NCBI GenBank assembly: GCA_965140765.1
Contig: OZ223309.1
Span: forward strand, 1,178,001-1,242,000
Source: Sunxiuqinia sp963678245
GTDB taxonomy: Bacteria > Bacteroidota > Bacteroidia > Bacteroidales > Prolixibacteraceae
Reading direction: 5' to 3'
Length of the DNA: 64,000 nucleotides
Below are positions 27,768 through 37,737 of this stretch, piece after piece; the first letter of the stretch is position 1, and the number at the start of each line of letters is the position of its first letter. The notes below the pieces were generated by a model. That model made no database searches, was not told where the DNA came from, and saw only the letters and a list, made by a program, of their open reading frames with translations. Both the position numbers and the translations under genes were made by a program.

Positions 27768-30467
27768 ATGAAAATTATTCTTTTATTTTTATTTATTTTC
27801 TTGTATTACGCTGGATTAAAGGCCCAACCAGCCTCTTTTCAAGTTACGAAACTTCGTTGTGAGTACCTGGAAAATCCGCTTGGTATTGATTGTCAAAACC
27901 CGCGTTTTACTTGGCAGCTGGAGAGCGGAGAAGACAACCTGATGCAATCTGCTTACCAATTGTTCGTCGGAACCGATTCGGCAGAAGTTGCAAATGTAAA
28001 TGCAAATGTCTGGAACTCCGGAGTGGTGATTTCAGGAACAATCCCGGCAATCTATTCTGGCAAAAAACCAGAAGCTTTCACGAAGTATTATTGGGCTGTG
28101 AAAATTCAGGATGAGCAGGGAAACTGGTCTGCTTTGTCGGAGGTCGCCTCGTTTGAAACTGCCATGATTGACCAGCAAAACTGGCGTGGATCCTGGATTT
28201 CCGACACGCATGACTTTAATATAAAAGCGGCTCCCTATTTTCGCAAACAATTCGAATTAACAAAAAAAATAGAATCAGCCCGTGCTTACATTGCTGTGGC
28301 TGGCTTGTACGAACTGACCTTGAATGGAGAGAAAGTAGGAAAACACCGTCTCGATCCTATGTACACGCGTTTCGACCGCCGTAGTTTGTATGTTACTTAT
28401 GATATCACAAAATTTTTAAGCAGCGGTGAAAATGTCGTTGGTGTGTTGTTGGGGAATGGCTGGTACAACCACCAATCAACTGCCGTTTGGTATTTCGATA
28501 AAGCTCCGTGGCGTGCTCGTCCCAAGTTTTGCATGGACATTCGGATTACTTATGAAGATGGTTCAACAGAAATTATCGAGAGCGGTGCCGACTGGAAGAC
28601 CAAATTGAGCCCGGTCGTTTTTAACAGTATTTATACGGCAGAGCATTACGATGCCCGAAAGGAAATTCCGGGTTGGAATGAGCCTGGTTTTGATGCTTCC
28701 AAATGGCGAGGAGCCATGCTGACGAGTTCGCCTTCTAAAAAAATTGTTTCACAAGCCATGGTTCCTGTTCGGAATGTTTTGGAGATTCCGCCGAAAAGCA
28801 TGAATAAGCTAGACAAAAATACCTATTTATACGATTTTGGACGAAATATCTCGGGAGTGACAAAATTTCAAGTAAAAGGAGACGAGGGAACGACCGTTCG
28901 CCTGATTCATGCTGAACGATTGGCTGATAACGGCCATGTGGATCAATCCAATATTGATGTCCACTATCGTCCAACTGATGATTCGGATCCTTTTCAAACC
29001 GATATTGTAATTTTAAGTGGAAAGAAGGAAGACATGTTCATGCCGCGCTTCAATTATAAAGGATTTCAATATGTTGAGGTCACTTCAGACAAGCCACTAG
29101 AATTGTCGAACGAGAATTTGACGGCTTACTTTATGCATAGCGATGTGGATTCAGTGGGGTATATTCAGTCATCGAATGAAACGTTGAATAAAACCTGGCA
29201 GGCTGCGAACAGTTCGTATTTGTCGAACCTGTTCGGGTATCCTACCGATTGCCCGCAGCGCGAAAAAAACGGTTGGACAGGCGATGCACACATCAATATA
29301 GAAACTGGCTTGTATAATTACGATGCCATTACTGTTTATGAAAAGTGGATGGCTGACCATCGCGATGAACAGCAGCCAAATGGGGGTCTTCCAGCAATTA
29401 TTCCAACTAGTGGCTGGGGATACACTTGGGGCAATGGCCCCGATTGGACGAGTACCATTGCTATTATCCCGTGGAATATTTACCTCTTTTACGGAGATAC
29501 AAAGATTTTGGAAGATTGCTACGATAATATCAAGCGATATGTGGACCATATTAATGAGTTGTATCCGGACGGAATTACGGACTGGGGGCTCGGCGACTGG
29601 GTGCCGGTCGGATCGGTTGCTCCCAAGGAATTTACATCAACAGCATACTATTATGTTGATGCCACTATCCTGGCAAAAACAGCTGAGATTCTGGGGAAAC
29701 GAAAAGATGCAGAAACGTATTTTATGTTGTCCGATAAAATAAAAACAGCTTTAAATGACAAGTACCTAGATCAAGAAAGTGGAATGTATGGAAGTGGCCT
29801 GCAAACCGAATTGAGTTTTCCGTTGCAATGGGATTTTGCTCCTGATGATGTGGTTGAAAAAGTGGCCGCGAACTTAGCAAAAAGAGTAGAAGCGGATAAC
29901 AAGCATATTGACGTTGGATTACTGGGCACAAAGGCTATTTTAAGCGCTTTGAGTGAAAACGGCTATGCTGATCTGGCCTACGATGTGGCAGCGCAGGAAT
30001 CTTACCCTTCCTGGGGGTGGTGGATTGTAAATGGAGCTACTACCTTTTTCGAAAACTGGCCTCTGGATGCCCAAAGCGATATTTCGATGAACCACATTAT
30101 GTTTGGCGAAATCAATGCATGGTACTATAAAGCATTAGGTGGAATCTTTCCGGATGAAGAAAGTCCTGGATTTAAAAATGTGATTCTGAACCCCAACTTT
30201 GTTGCCGGACTTGATCGTTTTGAAGCTAGTCACGAAGGTCCTTATGGTGAAATTATTTCAGCTTGGAAAAAGTCGCTTGAAGGAATAGAATATAAAGTTC
30301 AAATTCCGCCGAACAGCAGTGCTGTGCTTATTCTGGACGCATCAGAGTTAACTGAAAGCGGGAAAGATATTTCAGAAAATGAAAGTATTAAAGTTGAAGA
30401 AAATAATGGAAATCGGTTGAAACTTCAACTGAAATCGGGAACCTATTCTTTCAACCTAAAAAAATAA
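27768..30467 (+). CDS. GH78 alpha-L-rhamnosidase
   Basis: 899 residues from the ATG at 27768, signal peptide ending near GLKAQ. Order: FN3-like N-domain (LRCEYLENPLGIDCQNPRF), a beta-sandwich carbohydrate-binding domain (VAGLYELTLNGEKVG ... GNGWYNHQ), a second one (YDFGRNISG ... HAERL), then the (alpha/alpha)6 barrel with DCPQREKNGWTGDAH (general acid Glu499, conserved Asp494) and GLGDWVP, and a C-terminal beta domain. It releases terminal alpha-L-rhamnose by inversion. It shows that the glycan very probably contains rhamnose. The next gene follows after 21 bases. Confidence 0.95.
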   Translation: MKIILLFLFIFLYYAGLKAQPASFQVTKLRCEYLENPLGIDCQNPRFTWQLESGEDNLMQSAYQLFVGTDSAEVANVNANVWNSGVVISGTIPAIYSGKKPEAFTKYYWAVKIQDEQGNWSALSEVASFETAMIDQQNWRGSWISDTHDFNIKAAPYFRKQFELTKKIESARAYIAVAGLYELTLNGEKVGKHRLDPMYTRFDRRSLYVTYDITKFLSSGENVVGVLLGNGWYNHQSTAVWYFDKAPWRARPKFCMDIRITYEDGSTEIIESGADWKTKLSPVVFNSIYTAEHYDARKEIPGWNEPGFDASKWRGAMLTSSPSKKIVSQAMVPVRNVLEIPPKSMNKLDKNTYLYDFGRNISGVTKFQVKGDEGTTVRLIHAERLADNGHVDQSNIDVHYRPTDDSDPFQTDIVILSGKKEDMFMPRFNYKGFQYVEVTSDKPLELSNENLTAYFMHSDVDSVGYIQSSNETLNKTWQAANSSYLSNLFGYPTDCPQREKNGWTGDAHINIETGLYNYDAITVYEKWMADHRDEQQPNGGLPAIIPTSGWGYTWGNGPDWTSTIAIIPWNIYLFYGDTKILEDCYDNIKRYVDHINELYPDGITDWGLGDWVPVGSVAPKEFTSTAYYYVDATILAKTAEILGKRKDAETYFMLSDKIKTALNDKYLDQESGMYGSGLQTELSFPLQWDFAPDDVVEKVAANLAKRVEADNKHIDVGLLGTKAILSALSENGYADLAYDVAAQESYPSWGWWIVNGATTFFENWPLDAQSDISMNHIMFGEINAWYYKALGGIFPDEESPGFKNVILNPNFVAGLDRFEASHEGPYGEIISAWKKSLEGIEYKVQIPPNSSAVLILDASELTESGKDISENESIKVEENNGNRLKLQLKSGTYSFNLKK

Positions 30468-30488
30468 AAAACGAATAAAATTAGTAAA

Positions 30489-32177
30489 ATGAAAAAGGGA
30501 GTCTTTATTGGATTATTGTTGCTAGGGGGAGTTCTATTTTATACATGTTCAATGCCCAAAGAAGAAAAGGAACCTGTTGAAGTAAAGGCGGATGGTAAAC
30601 CCAAAATTGTGAATATTATTAATTTTATTCGTTTACTAGAGCCCCGGAGCAAGAAAATAACTGAGGATGTGCTTTACCAAACAGTAGTAAAACAGCTTGA
30701 AATGATGCAGGAGTATAATTTGAGAGGTACTTTCTTACTGCAATACGATGCTTTGCTTGATTCGAGCTATCAATCGCTTTTGAAAAGTCTTCCCGATAGT
30801 CTGTATGAAATAGGAGGGTGGTTCGAGATTCCGCAACCGTTGGTTGAAAATGCGGGGATTAAATGGCGTGGCCGTTACCCTTGGGACTGGCATGCCGATG
30901 TGGGATTTTCTACCGGTTATTCTCCCGAAGAGCGTGAGAAACTTGTGGATGTATACATGGAGGATTTTAAAGAGATTTTTGGTTACTTCCCGAAATCGAT
31001 GGGCTGTTGGTTTATTGATGCGCACTCGCTGAAATACATGTACGATAAGTATGGAATTGTGGCCTCTTGTAATTGTAAAGATCAGATAGGAACCGATGGT
31101 TACACTATGTGGGGGGGATACTGGAATCAGGCCTACTATGCAAGCGTAAAAAATGCATATATGCCTGCTCAGAATTATGAAAATCAGATTTCGGTCCCCA
31201 TTTTTCGTATGTTGGGTAGCGACCCTATTCATCAGTATGATAACGGGCTCGGAACCAGTCATCAGGGAGTTGTGTCATTGGAGCCGGTGTATGGTGATGC
31301 AGGTGGCGATTCAACATGGGTCAACTGGTTCTTCAAGCATTTTGTTGAAGGAGAATGTCTGGAGTATAATTATGTGCAAGTTGGACAGGAAAATTCATTT
31401 ACCTGGAACAATATGAAGAAAGGTTTTGAAATTCAGATTCCGTTGCTTGCTCAGTTGCGGGATGAAAAGAAGATAAAAGTGGAAACGCTTTCCGAATCGG
31501 GTGAGTGGTTTAGCAAAAAATATAAAATTACCCCAGCAACATCGGTTACTGCATTAAATGATTTATCTGGTAGCAATCAAAAAACCGTATGGTTTAACAG
31601 CCGATTTTACAGATCCAATTTGCTTTGGGATAACGGAACGCTTCGTTTTCGAGATATCCATATTTTTGATGAGGATATGGCTTCATCGTATTTAACCGAA
31701 AGAGCGATATCCAACCAATGTATTTACTTTACACTGCCATTTGTTGACGGTTATCGCTGGAGTTCGGCAGAAACAACTGCCGGCTTGTGGTTTAAAGCCG
31801 AAAAAAACAGACAGGAGATTCTTTTGAATGGGGAAAAGCTTACGGCTACCGAAGCAGAAGATGGAACCTTGATAGTGGTTTGGAAATTGGATGACGAACT
31901 AGGTACTTTTAGTATCCATTTTGATGAAAATAGCATGAGAATTGATTTTGAAGGTGACGACGATATCAACTGGTATCTGGCTTTAAATACTGCAGAAAAT
32001 AGGGAGTTGCCTTTTTCTTCGGTAAACGGCAAAAAAGTAGAGCTGGAGTTTGAAAATATCGATTATGAAATAATTGCTGAAAAGGGTAAACTGCTGATTT
32101 CTGAAAAGTATAATATTCTTCAGATCCTTCCTGATCGTAACAGCATGGTGTTGAATTTATCAGGAGTAGGTATCTGA
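30489..32177 (+). CDS. Lipoprotein of unknown function, deacetylase/GH57-like features
   Basis: 562 residues, lipobox FYTC (Cys20). I do not recognise the family. The first 330 residues read like a (beta/alpha) barrel of the polysaccharide deacetylase/GH57/GH38 kind: VNIINFIRLLEPRS, an early strand-helix pattern LQYDALL, a DWHADVGFSTGYSP segment, GCWFIDAHSLKYM and ASCNCKDQIGTDGYTMWGG. The C-terminal third (about 360-560) looks all-beta. Asp, His and Cys residues are clustered in the conserved-looking segments and could bind a metal. It is cotranscribed with the rhamnosidase gene (21-base spacer) and probably acts on the same glycan. Confidence 0.7.
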   Translation: MKKGVFIGLLLLGGVLFYTCSMPKEEKEPVEVKADGKPKIVNIINFIRLLEPRSKKITEDVLYQTVVKQLEMMQEYNLRGTFLLQYDALLDSSYQSLLKSLPDSLYEIGGWFEIPQPLVENAGIKWRGRYPWDWHADVGFSTGYSPEEREKLVDVYMEDFKEIFGYFPKSMGCWFIDAHSLKYMYDKYGIVASCNCKDQIGTDGYTMWGGYWNQAYYASVKNAYMPAQNYENQISVPIFRMLGSDPIHQYDNGLGTSHQGVVSLEPVYGDAGGDSTWVNWFFKHFVEGECLEYNYVQVGQENSFTWNNMKKGFEIQIPLLAQLRDEKKIKVETLSESGEWFSKKYKITPATSVTALNDLSGSNQKTVWFNSRFYRSNLLWDNGTLRFRDIHIFDEDMASSYLTERAISNQCIYFTLPFVDGYRWSSAETTAGLWFKAEKNRQEILLNGEKLTATEAEDGTLIVVWKLDDELGTFSIHFDENSMRIDFEGDDDINWYLALNTAENRELPFSSVNGKKVELEFENIDYEIIAEKGKLLISEKYNILQILPDRNSMVLNLSGVGI

Positions 32178-32450
32178 TGCGTTAGCGATTACAGCGAAGA
32201 TGAAAGAATGAAAGGAGCAAAGTTGTGTTGAGCTTTTTAACAGGGAGAGACGGTTCCCAATCTTATTATTGCCGATGGTGCTTTTTTTCGCTCAAGGGAG
32301 ATTGTATAGCAGTGATATCGGAATGAATATTGCTAATTGAACGGTAAGAATATCATGAAATTTATTTTTTCTATTATGCTAATTTATTGTACGATTTTAT
32401 ATCAACAAAAGCTGATCGGTTAGTGATAGTACAGCTAAAGTTGAAGGAAA

Positions 32451-32633
32451 ATGGAAAAATACCCGGTAACATTTTATGGCACTAATTACTAGGTTGAAGG
32501 GGCAAAATCAATTTTCTCATGGGGCACCGAGCTTTCAAGTACGGCAAAGAACTACGCCATATTTTTAGAGATGTATCTCAATGGCGGAGAATACAATGGA
32601 GTTAGAAAAATTCAAGAATATACAAAAAAATAA
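32451..32633 (+). pseudogene. Serine hydrolase (beta-lactamase family) fragment
   Basis: After an in-frame TAG at 32490, the frame reads GAKSIFSW, TELSSTAKNYAIFLEMYLNG and GEYNGVRKI to the stop at 32631-32633. This is the typical segment near the C-terminal third of class C beta-lactamase-like esterases (G-G-A-G-L-S-S-T-A-x-D-Y-A). The N-terminal S-x-x-K region and the C-terminal end are missing. It is a small relic just before the deoC relic. Confidence 0.65.
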
Positions 32634-32635
32634 AA

Positions 32636-33082
32636 ATGGATAAAGCAGAAGAACTTGAAAAAATGATAGACCACTCCGTCTTTCAGCCCACTACGACAGA
32701 TGAAGATTTGAAAAGAGGGTGTGAAGTGGCAATAAAATATAATGTTGCTTCGGTTTGGGCAAAACCAGATATGGTTCCATTAGCCATAAATCAGTTAAAA
32801 GACAACAATGTTCTGGTCGGTCGCGTTATTGGTTTTTTTGCAAGAAATTCAACAACCGAAGCAAAAGTTATTGAAACGGAAAAAGCCTGTAAGGATGGTG
32901 CAGTTGAAATCGACCTGGTAATCAATATAAGCAAAGCCTTGCAAGGAGACTGGGATTATGTCGACAAAGAAATTGATGCGGTTACACAAGCATGCCACAA
33001 AAACGGCGCAATTGTGAAGGTAATGAGGGATTGCTTGCCGTTCAAAAGGCAGGATCCACCCAGCGTGGTGGCACAGCACTGA
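32636..33082 (+). pseudogene. 3'-truncated deoxyribose-phosphate aldolase (deoC-like)
   Basis: The first about 130 codons resemble DeoC (ATG 32636, MIDHSVFQPTTTDEDLKRGC, VIGFF-x-x-NSTTEAKVIE, GAVEIDLVINI with the conserved Asp, GDWDYVDKEIDAV). Homology ends after IVKV. The part that should hold the Schiff-base Lys (V-K-T-S-T-G) is replaced by an unrelated tail of about 25 residues, and several conserved sites look altered (for example VWAKP where VCVKP is usual). The product would be inactive, although the reading frame itself is open for 148 codons. Confidence 0.7.
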
Positions 33083-33172
33083 CGCTATCAAGGCAGAGGC
33101 GGTTCTCAGGTATGGAAAAATAACTAAATCCGTATTGAATTTTATATTTTTACACTTAAAAAAACTCAAAAA

Positions 33173-35761
33173 ATGTTACCAAGAATTAAAAGGTTGGTTG
33201 TTGTAATAGGTACACTGTTATTATTATGGGGATGCCAGCAAAATGAAAAAGATTTTGCTCTTATGGTTCAAAAAGAAATTAATGAAGACTGGATATTCCG
33301 GCAAGTTGGCGAAGCAGAATGGCTTCCCGCCATAGTACCCGGTACGGTGCACACCGATTTAATGAAAAATGGAAAAATAGAAGACCCGTTTTACCGGCTC
33401 AATGAACATGATGTGCAATGGATTGACAAAACAGACTGGGAGTACAAAACCATTTTTGAGGCTGATGAAAGCATAATACACAGCGACAGGGTGCAACTCG
33501 ATTTTAGAGGCCTGGATACCTATGCGGATGTTTTTGTAAATGACACACAGGTTTTGCAGGCCGATAACATGTTCCGCGAATGGCAGACTGATGTCAAAGA
33601 GTTTCTGAAGAAGGGTGAAAACGAATTGCGTATCATGTTCCGATCGCCTATTAATAAAGGCATCACAAAGTACGATGCTCAGGGATTTCAAGTTTCCGTT
33701 TCCGACAATGATTTAGCAGAAATCGGCCAGGTGGAAGGTGGTAAAAAGGTAAGCGTTTATACCCGAAAGGCCGGCTATCATTTTGGCTGGGATTGGGGAC
33801 CTAGACTGGTCACAAGTGGCATCTGGCGGCCTGTTTACCTTAAAGCATGGAATGAAGCCAGTATTGAGAATCTGCAAATCATTCAGCACGAAGTATCGAA
33901 CGAAAAAGCCATATTCACGGCAGTTTTCGAAATCGAAGCCGAAGAAAGGAATAAAGTGTCGCTATCGGTTTTAAACAACGGGACAACACTGGCGACAACA
34001 GATGTAGAGCTAAAGGAAGGAACGAAAAAATATGAGGTCGATTTCGTGATTCAGAACCCGAAATTGTGGTGGACCAATGGTTTGGGTGACGCACATTTGT
34101 ATAACATCACCGGTGAGCTGAAAACCGGACAGGGAACCATTTTCGAAGAAACCCGGATTGGAATCCGCACACTGGAGCTGGTTCGCAAAAAGGATAAACA
34201 AGGGCGTTCATTTTATATCAAACTGAACGGGCACCCTGTTTTTATGAAAGGTGCAAACATCATTCCGAATGACATATTCCTGCCGCGTGTAACCGCCCAA
34301 AACTACCGTACAATGATTGAAACAGCCAAGGAATCGAATATGAACATGCTGCGAGTTTGGGGTGGCGGTATTTACGAAGATAATACTTTTTACGATCTGT
34401 GTGATGAAAATGGGATTTTGGTTTGGCAGGACTTTATGTTTGCCTGCGCCATGTTCCCGGGCGATAGCGCTTTTCTCGAAAATGTAAAGCAGGAAGCCGT
34501 CGACAATGTAAAGCGGTTGCGAAATCATCCCAGTATTGCGTTGTGGTGCGGAAATAATGAAATTCTTGCAGCTTGGTACGGATGGGGCTGGAAAGAGCGC
34601 GAAGAGGCCAAAAGCAAAGAAAATGCAGATAAAATCTGGCAAGCTTATGTGAATATTTTTCATAAAACCCTGCCGGAAGTTGTGGAGGAACTCGACCCCC
34701 AACGCAGTTACTGGGGCTCCAGTCCGTCGTCAGGACTGGGTATTCCGGCTGATTTGGCGAATGGCGACGAACATTACTGGGGCGTTTGGTGGGGAAAAGA
34801 GCCGTTTTCTACCTACGCGACGCATCTTGCGCGCTTTATGAGCGAATACGGTTTCCAGTCGTTTCCAGAAATTTCTACTGTACGGAAATATGCCGAACCC
34901 GAAGATTACGATATTTTTTCGGATGTGATGAAGTCGCACCAGCGGTCGTCCATCGGAAACGGGACCATCGAATATTACATGTTGCAGGAATACCAGCAAC
35001 CCAAAGATTTTGAATCATTCCTTTATGTCAATCATGTTCTGCAGGCAGAAGGCATCAAATTTGCACTGGAAGGCCATCGCCGGGCAATGCCTTTTTGCAT
35101 GGGCAGCCTGTACTGGCAGTTGAACGACTGCTGGCCGGTGGCTTCGTGGAGTTCCACCGACTATTACCAAAAATGGAAAGCCCTTCAGTACTACGTAAAA
35201 AAAGGGTTTGAGCCGTTGTTAGTGAGCCCGTACATCGAGGGACAAAAGCTTAAAGTTGGTATTGTTAACGACCGCCTGGAAAAAGTAAACGGTCGGCTTA
35301 TCCTGAGACTGATGGATTTTAACGGGCAAGTGGTTTGGAAAAAAGCTTCACCGGTAGAAATTCCGGCCAATTCGAGCCAGGATTATTTCAATGAAAATGA
35401 AAAAGAGTTTTTAAGGGGGAAAGACACCCGCAACCTACTTTTTTGTGCTGAACTTGTTGAAAATGAAGAGATAATGTCCCGCAATATTTTCTTTTTCAGG
35501 CCATTTAAAGAACTGAATATTCCGCGATCCGAAGTAGAATACTCTCTTGAAAAGAGAGATTCCGGTTTCAACATTCATCTGAAAACCGGTAAACTGTCCA
35601 AAAACGTCTACCTGCAGATTGGTGATGAAGAAGGATTTTTCTCCAATAATTATTTCGATATGCTTCCCGGCGAAAGTGCAACCGTTAACCTGGAAACCGG
35701 AATTTCTGAAGCAAGGCTGAAAGAAGTATTGACACTGCGGACACTGGATGGTGCATTTTAA
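33173..35761 (+). CDS. GH2 beta-mannosidase lipoprotein
   Basis: 862 residues, lipobox LWGC (Cys21). The order is the sugar-binding jelly-roll (IVPGTVHTDLMKNGKI, FRGLDTYADVFVN), two Ig-like domains and a barrel with acid/base Glu463 in LWCGNNEIL and nucleophile Glu558 in FMSEYGFQSFPE; the QWNDCWPV-like segment WQLNDCWPVASW closes the barrel. This is the beta-mannosidase branch of GH2, releasing terminal beta-mannose. It stands apart from the upstream operon behind about 1 kb of relics and is the last glycoside hydrolase in the window. Base composition is slightly more GC-rich than in neighbouring genes. Confidence 0.93.
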   Translation: MLPRIKRLVVVIGTLLLLWGCQQNEKDFALMVQKEINEDWIFRQVGEAEWLPAIVPGTVHTDLMKNGKIEDPFYRLNEHDVQWIDKTDWEYKTIFEADESIIHSDRVQLDFRGLDTYADVFVNDTQVLQADNMFREWQTDVKEFLKKGENELRIMFRSPINKGITKYDAQGFQVSVSDNDLAEIGQVEGGKKVSVYTRKAGYHFGWDWGPRLVTSGIWRPVYLKAWNEASIENLQIIQHEVSNEKAIFTAVFEIEAEERNKVSLSVLNNGTTLATTDVELKEGTKKYEVDFVIQNPKLWWTNGLGDAHLYNITGELKTGQGTIFEETRIGIRTLELVRKKDKQGRSFYIKLNGHPVFMKGANIIPNDIFLPRVTAQNYRTMIETAKESNMNMLRVWGGGIYEDNTFYDLCDENGILVWQDFMFACAMFPGDSAFLENVKQEAVDNVKRLRNHPSIALWCGNNEILAAWYGWGWKEREEAKSKENADKIWQAYVNIFHKTLPEVVEELDPQRSYWGSSPSSGLGIPADLANGDEHYWGVWWGKEPFSTYATHLARFMSEYGFQSFPEISTVRKYAEPEDYDIFSDVMKSHQRSSIGNGTIEYYMLQEYQQPKDFESFLYVNHVLQAEGIKFALEGHRRAMPFCMGSLYWQLNDCWPVASWSSTDYYQKWKALQYYVKKGFEPLLVSPYIEGQKLKVGIVNDRLEKVNGRLILRLMDFNGQVVWKKASPVEIPANSSQDYFNENEKEFLRGKDTRNLLFCAELVENEEIMSRNIFFFRPFKELNIPRSEVEYSLEKRDSGFNIHLKTGKLSKNVYLQIGDEEGFFSNNYFDMLPGESATVNLETGISEARLKEVLTLRTLDGAF

Positions 35762-36408
35762 TTCTCTAATACTTACAATTATAAATAGTAAAATTAAATA
35801 CTGGATGGAATGCTAAACAAAGAAGTTATTTACAGCGAACAAAACAATAGTAAAAAAGGAGTAGTATAATTAGGACTTGATCCTTAAAATAAATAACAAA
35901 GAAGATATAACTACTTCTTAATTAGTCAATGTTGAGTATGCTTAGGTGTATAGCTCTGACCATAATTTATCGGAACCGGCATCATAATCTTGATATGTTG
36001 AAGAAGTCAATGTTTTCATGTGTACCTTGGGCGAACGTGGCAAAATGTCTCTTTCTGCATCCTGCCTTTTTAGCATGTTGAATATCGGGGTCGCTTGCCA
36101 TTTCTCTCATTCATGCCGAATATGAGTATTATGCGAAAAAATACAGTGGTTTTATGCGCAAGCATATGGAAGGAGTTGGCTGAATGCACTCGGGTGAATT
36201 AGTAAAATGATGCCAAGGTATCGGGCGCAACCATTAATGCAAATGAGCAGTTATAAATTCCATTCCTTTGTCATTTTACGCTGAAGCGATTTTTTGAGGG
36301 TTCCTAATCGTTACGCATTCTTATCCCGGTGATCCAACCCTCTGGGGGTTCAATTCCCCAAGTTGCCAACAGCCGGATCGGCCAAGTTAATAAAAAAAAC
36401 AGATAGCA
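35762..36408 (+). other. 647-base gene-free stretch before the PagL-like gene
   Basis: No intact gene is visible. A short decayed frame at about 36115-36183 (HAEYEYYAKKYSGFMRKHM, then stop) may be the end of a lost gene. Bases 36338-36366 contain a T-arm-like stem-loop (GGGGGTTCAATTCCCC) that is not part of a foldable tRNA. No clear promoter was identified. Confidence 0.4.
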
Positions 36409-37737
36409 ATGGAGTTATATATGAGGAGTAAAATACAGAAGAGGCAAGCGATACTGCTTTTGTTCCTGTCGCTTCTTCTTGCCCAAGCTGGTTTTGCACA
36501 GGCGTGGGCATATGAAAATATAGACAATGACAAGATTGGCGGCAGATTACCGGGTTCTGCCGACTTGAAAATACCGGAAGCGCATCTTTCCGGTGCAGCT
36601 GATTCCTTTTTCTTTTCGCGGCGTCTTTTTCACCGGGTTGGCTTAGAGGCCCGGCCCGGTTATATTTTCCCGACCAATCCTTTCCTCAGGGGAGATAATG
36701 CATCCATGGAGCCGATCAACAGCTTCCTTGCCACACATCTGAAATATTCGTTCCAATTTCATTCCAACACGATGGGCGGCCGTATTTTTAGGGAGGCATA
36801 CCAGGGGATCGGATTAGCTTGGTATTCCTTCAGAGAAAAGGAACAGTTGGGAAATCCGCTTACGCTTTACCTGTTCCAGGGAGCACCAATCAATCGATTT
36901 AACCGAAAGTTGTCGCTGAACTACGAGTGGGACTTCGGCCTGTCGTTTGGATGGAAGCCTTACGATTATGAGGATAATATTTACAACGTCATGATCGGCT
37001 CTAAGGTAAATGCTTATATCAACGTAGATTTATACCTGAGCTGGATGCTTTCGCGGCAATTTGATATGAACGGTGGGATTACTCTTTCTCATTTTTCCAA
37101 CGGAAACACCAAGTTCCCAAATGCAGGACTGAATACCACAGGTTTAAGCCTCGGGGTGACCTATAATTTTAGCAGAGAAGATTTTTCCGGCATTGATCCT
37201 TCGTATCAGCCTCGTATTCCGGAGTTCCCACGTCACGTCAGTTACGACCTCGTGCTTTTCGGATCCTGGCGCCGAAAAGGTGTCGTTTTTGGGGATAAGA
37301 TGGTGGCGTCGCCTGTCGCATACATGGTTGCGGGATTTAACTTTGCTCCGATGTATAATTTCGGATACAGGTTCCGTGCAGGGGTATCGGTTGACGGGGT
37401 TTACGATGGCAGTGCAAACGTTTATACGGAAGATTACATAATAGGAACCCGACAGGAGTTTTTCAAGCCAGCATTCAGTAGGCAGTTAGCCCTTGGAATA
37501 TCTGGCCGGGCAGAATATGTCATGCCCTATTTTACCGTTGGTGTGGGTATGGGGGTTAACGTTCTTCACCGAGGGGGGGACCTCAAGGCGCTATACCAAC
37601 TGGTGGCCTTGAAAATTAAAGTTAGCCGAAGATCATTCATCCACATCGGATATAATCTCAAAGATTTCCATGATCCTAATTTCCTGATGTTGGGTATCGG
37701 CTTTCGGTTTAATGATAACTCCCCATCCTTTCCATAA
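36409..37737 (+). CDS. PagL-like lipid A 3-O-deacylase (acyloxyacyl hydrolase family)
   Basis: 442 residues with a signal peptide ending near AGFAQA (start ATG 36409; ATG 36421 also possible). It is all-beta with alternating hydrophobic strands and a C-terminal strand ending in GIGFRFN. The PagL motif is present: LSHFSNGNTKFPNAGLN with catalytic His228 and Ser230. Members are outer-membrane enzymes that trim acyl chains from lipid A. It is over twice as long as Pseudomonas PagL because of N- and C-terminal extensions, as in Bacteroidota members. It stands alone, with about 0.6 and 1.0 kb of empty sequence on either side. Confidence 0.8.
   Translation: MELYMRSKIQKRQAILLLFLSLLLAQAGFAQAWAYENIDNDKIGGRLPGSADLKIPEAHLSGAADSFFFSRRLFHRVGLEARPGYIFPTNPFLRGDNASMEPINSFLATHLKYSFQFHSNTMGGRIFREAYQGIGLAWYSFREKEQLGNPLTLYLFQGAPINRFNRKLSLNYEWDFGLSFGWKPYDYEDNIYNVMIGSKVNAYINVDLYLSWMLSRQFDMNGGITLSHFSNGNTKFPNAGLNTTGLSLGVTYNFSREDFSGIDPSYQPRIPEFPRHVSYDLVLFGSWRRKGVVFGDKMVASPVAYMVAGFNFAPMYNFGYRFRAGVSVDGVYDGSANVYTEDYIIGTRQEFFKPAFSRQLALGISGRAEYVMPYFTVGVGMGVNVLHRGGDLKALYQLVALKIKVSRRSFIHIGYNLKDFHDPNFLMLGIGFRFNDNSPSFP

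Noticed and set aside
30735..31262. 175-codon open frame on the minus strand
   Set aside because: It lies wholly inside the deacetylase-like gene, has no start context or domain, and is a shadow of that gene's codon use.
34208..34702. 164-codon open frame on the minus strand within the beta-mannosidase gene
   Set aside because: It is antisense to a well-conserved catalytic domain and shows low-complexity composition.
36330..36370. tRNA-like T-arm (GGGGGTTCAATTCCCC) before the PagL-like gene
   Set aside because: No matching D-arm, anticodon arm or 5' acceptor strand could be found upstream, and the stem has a mismatch at its base.
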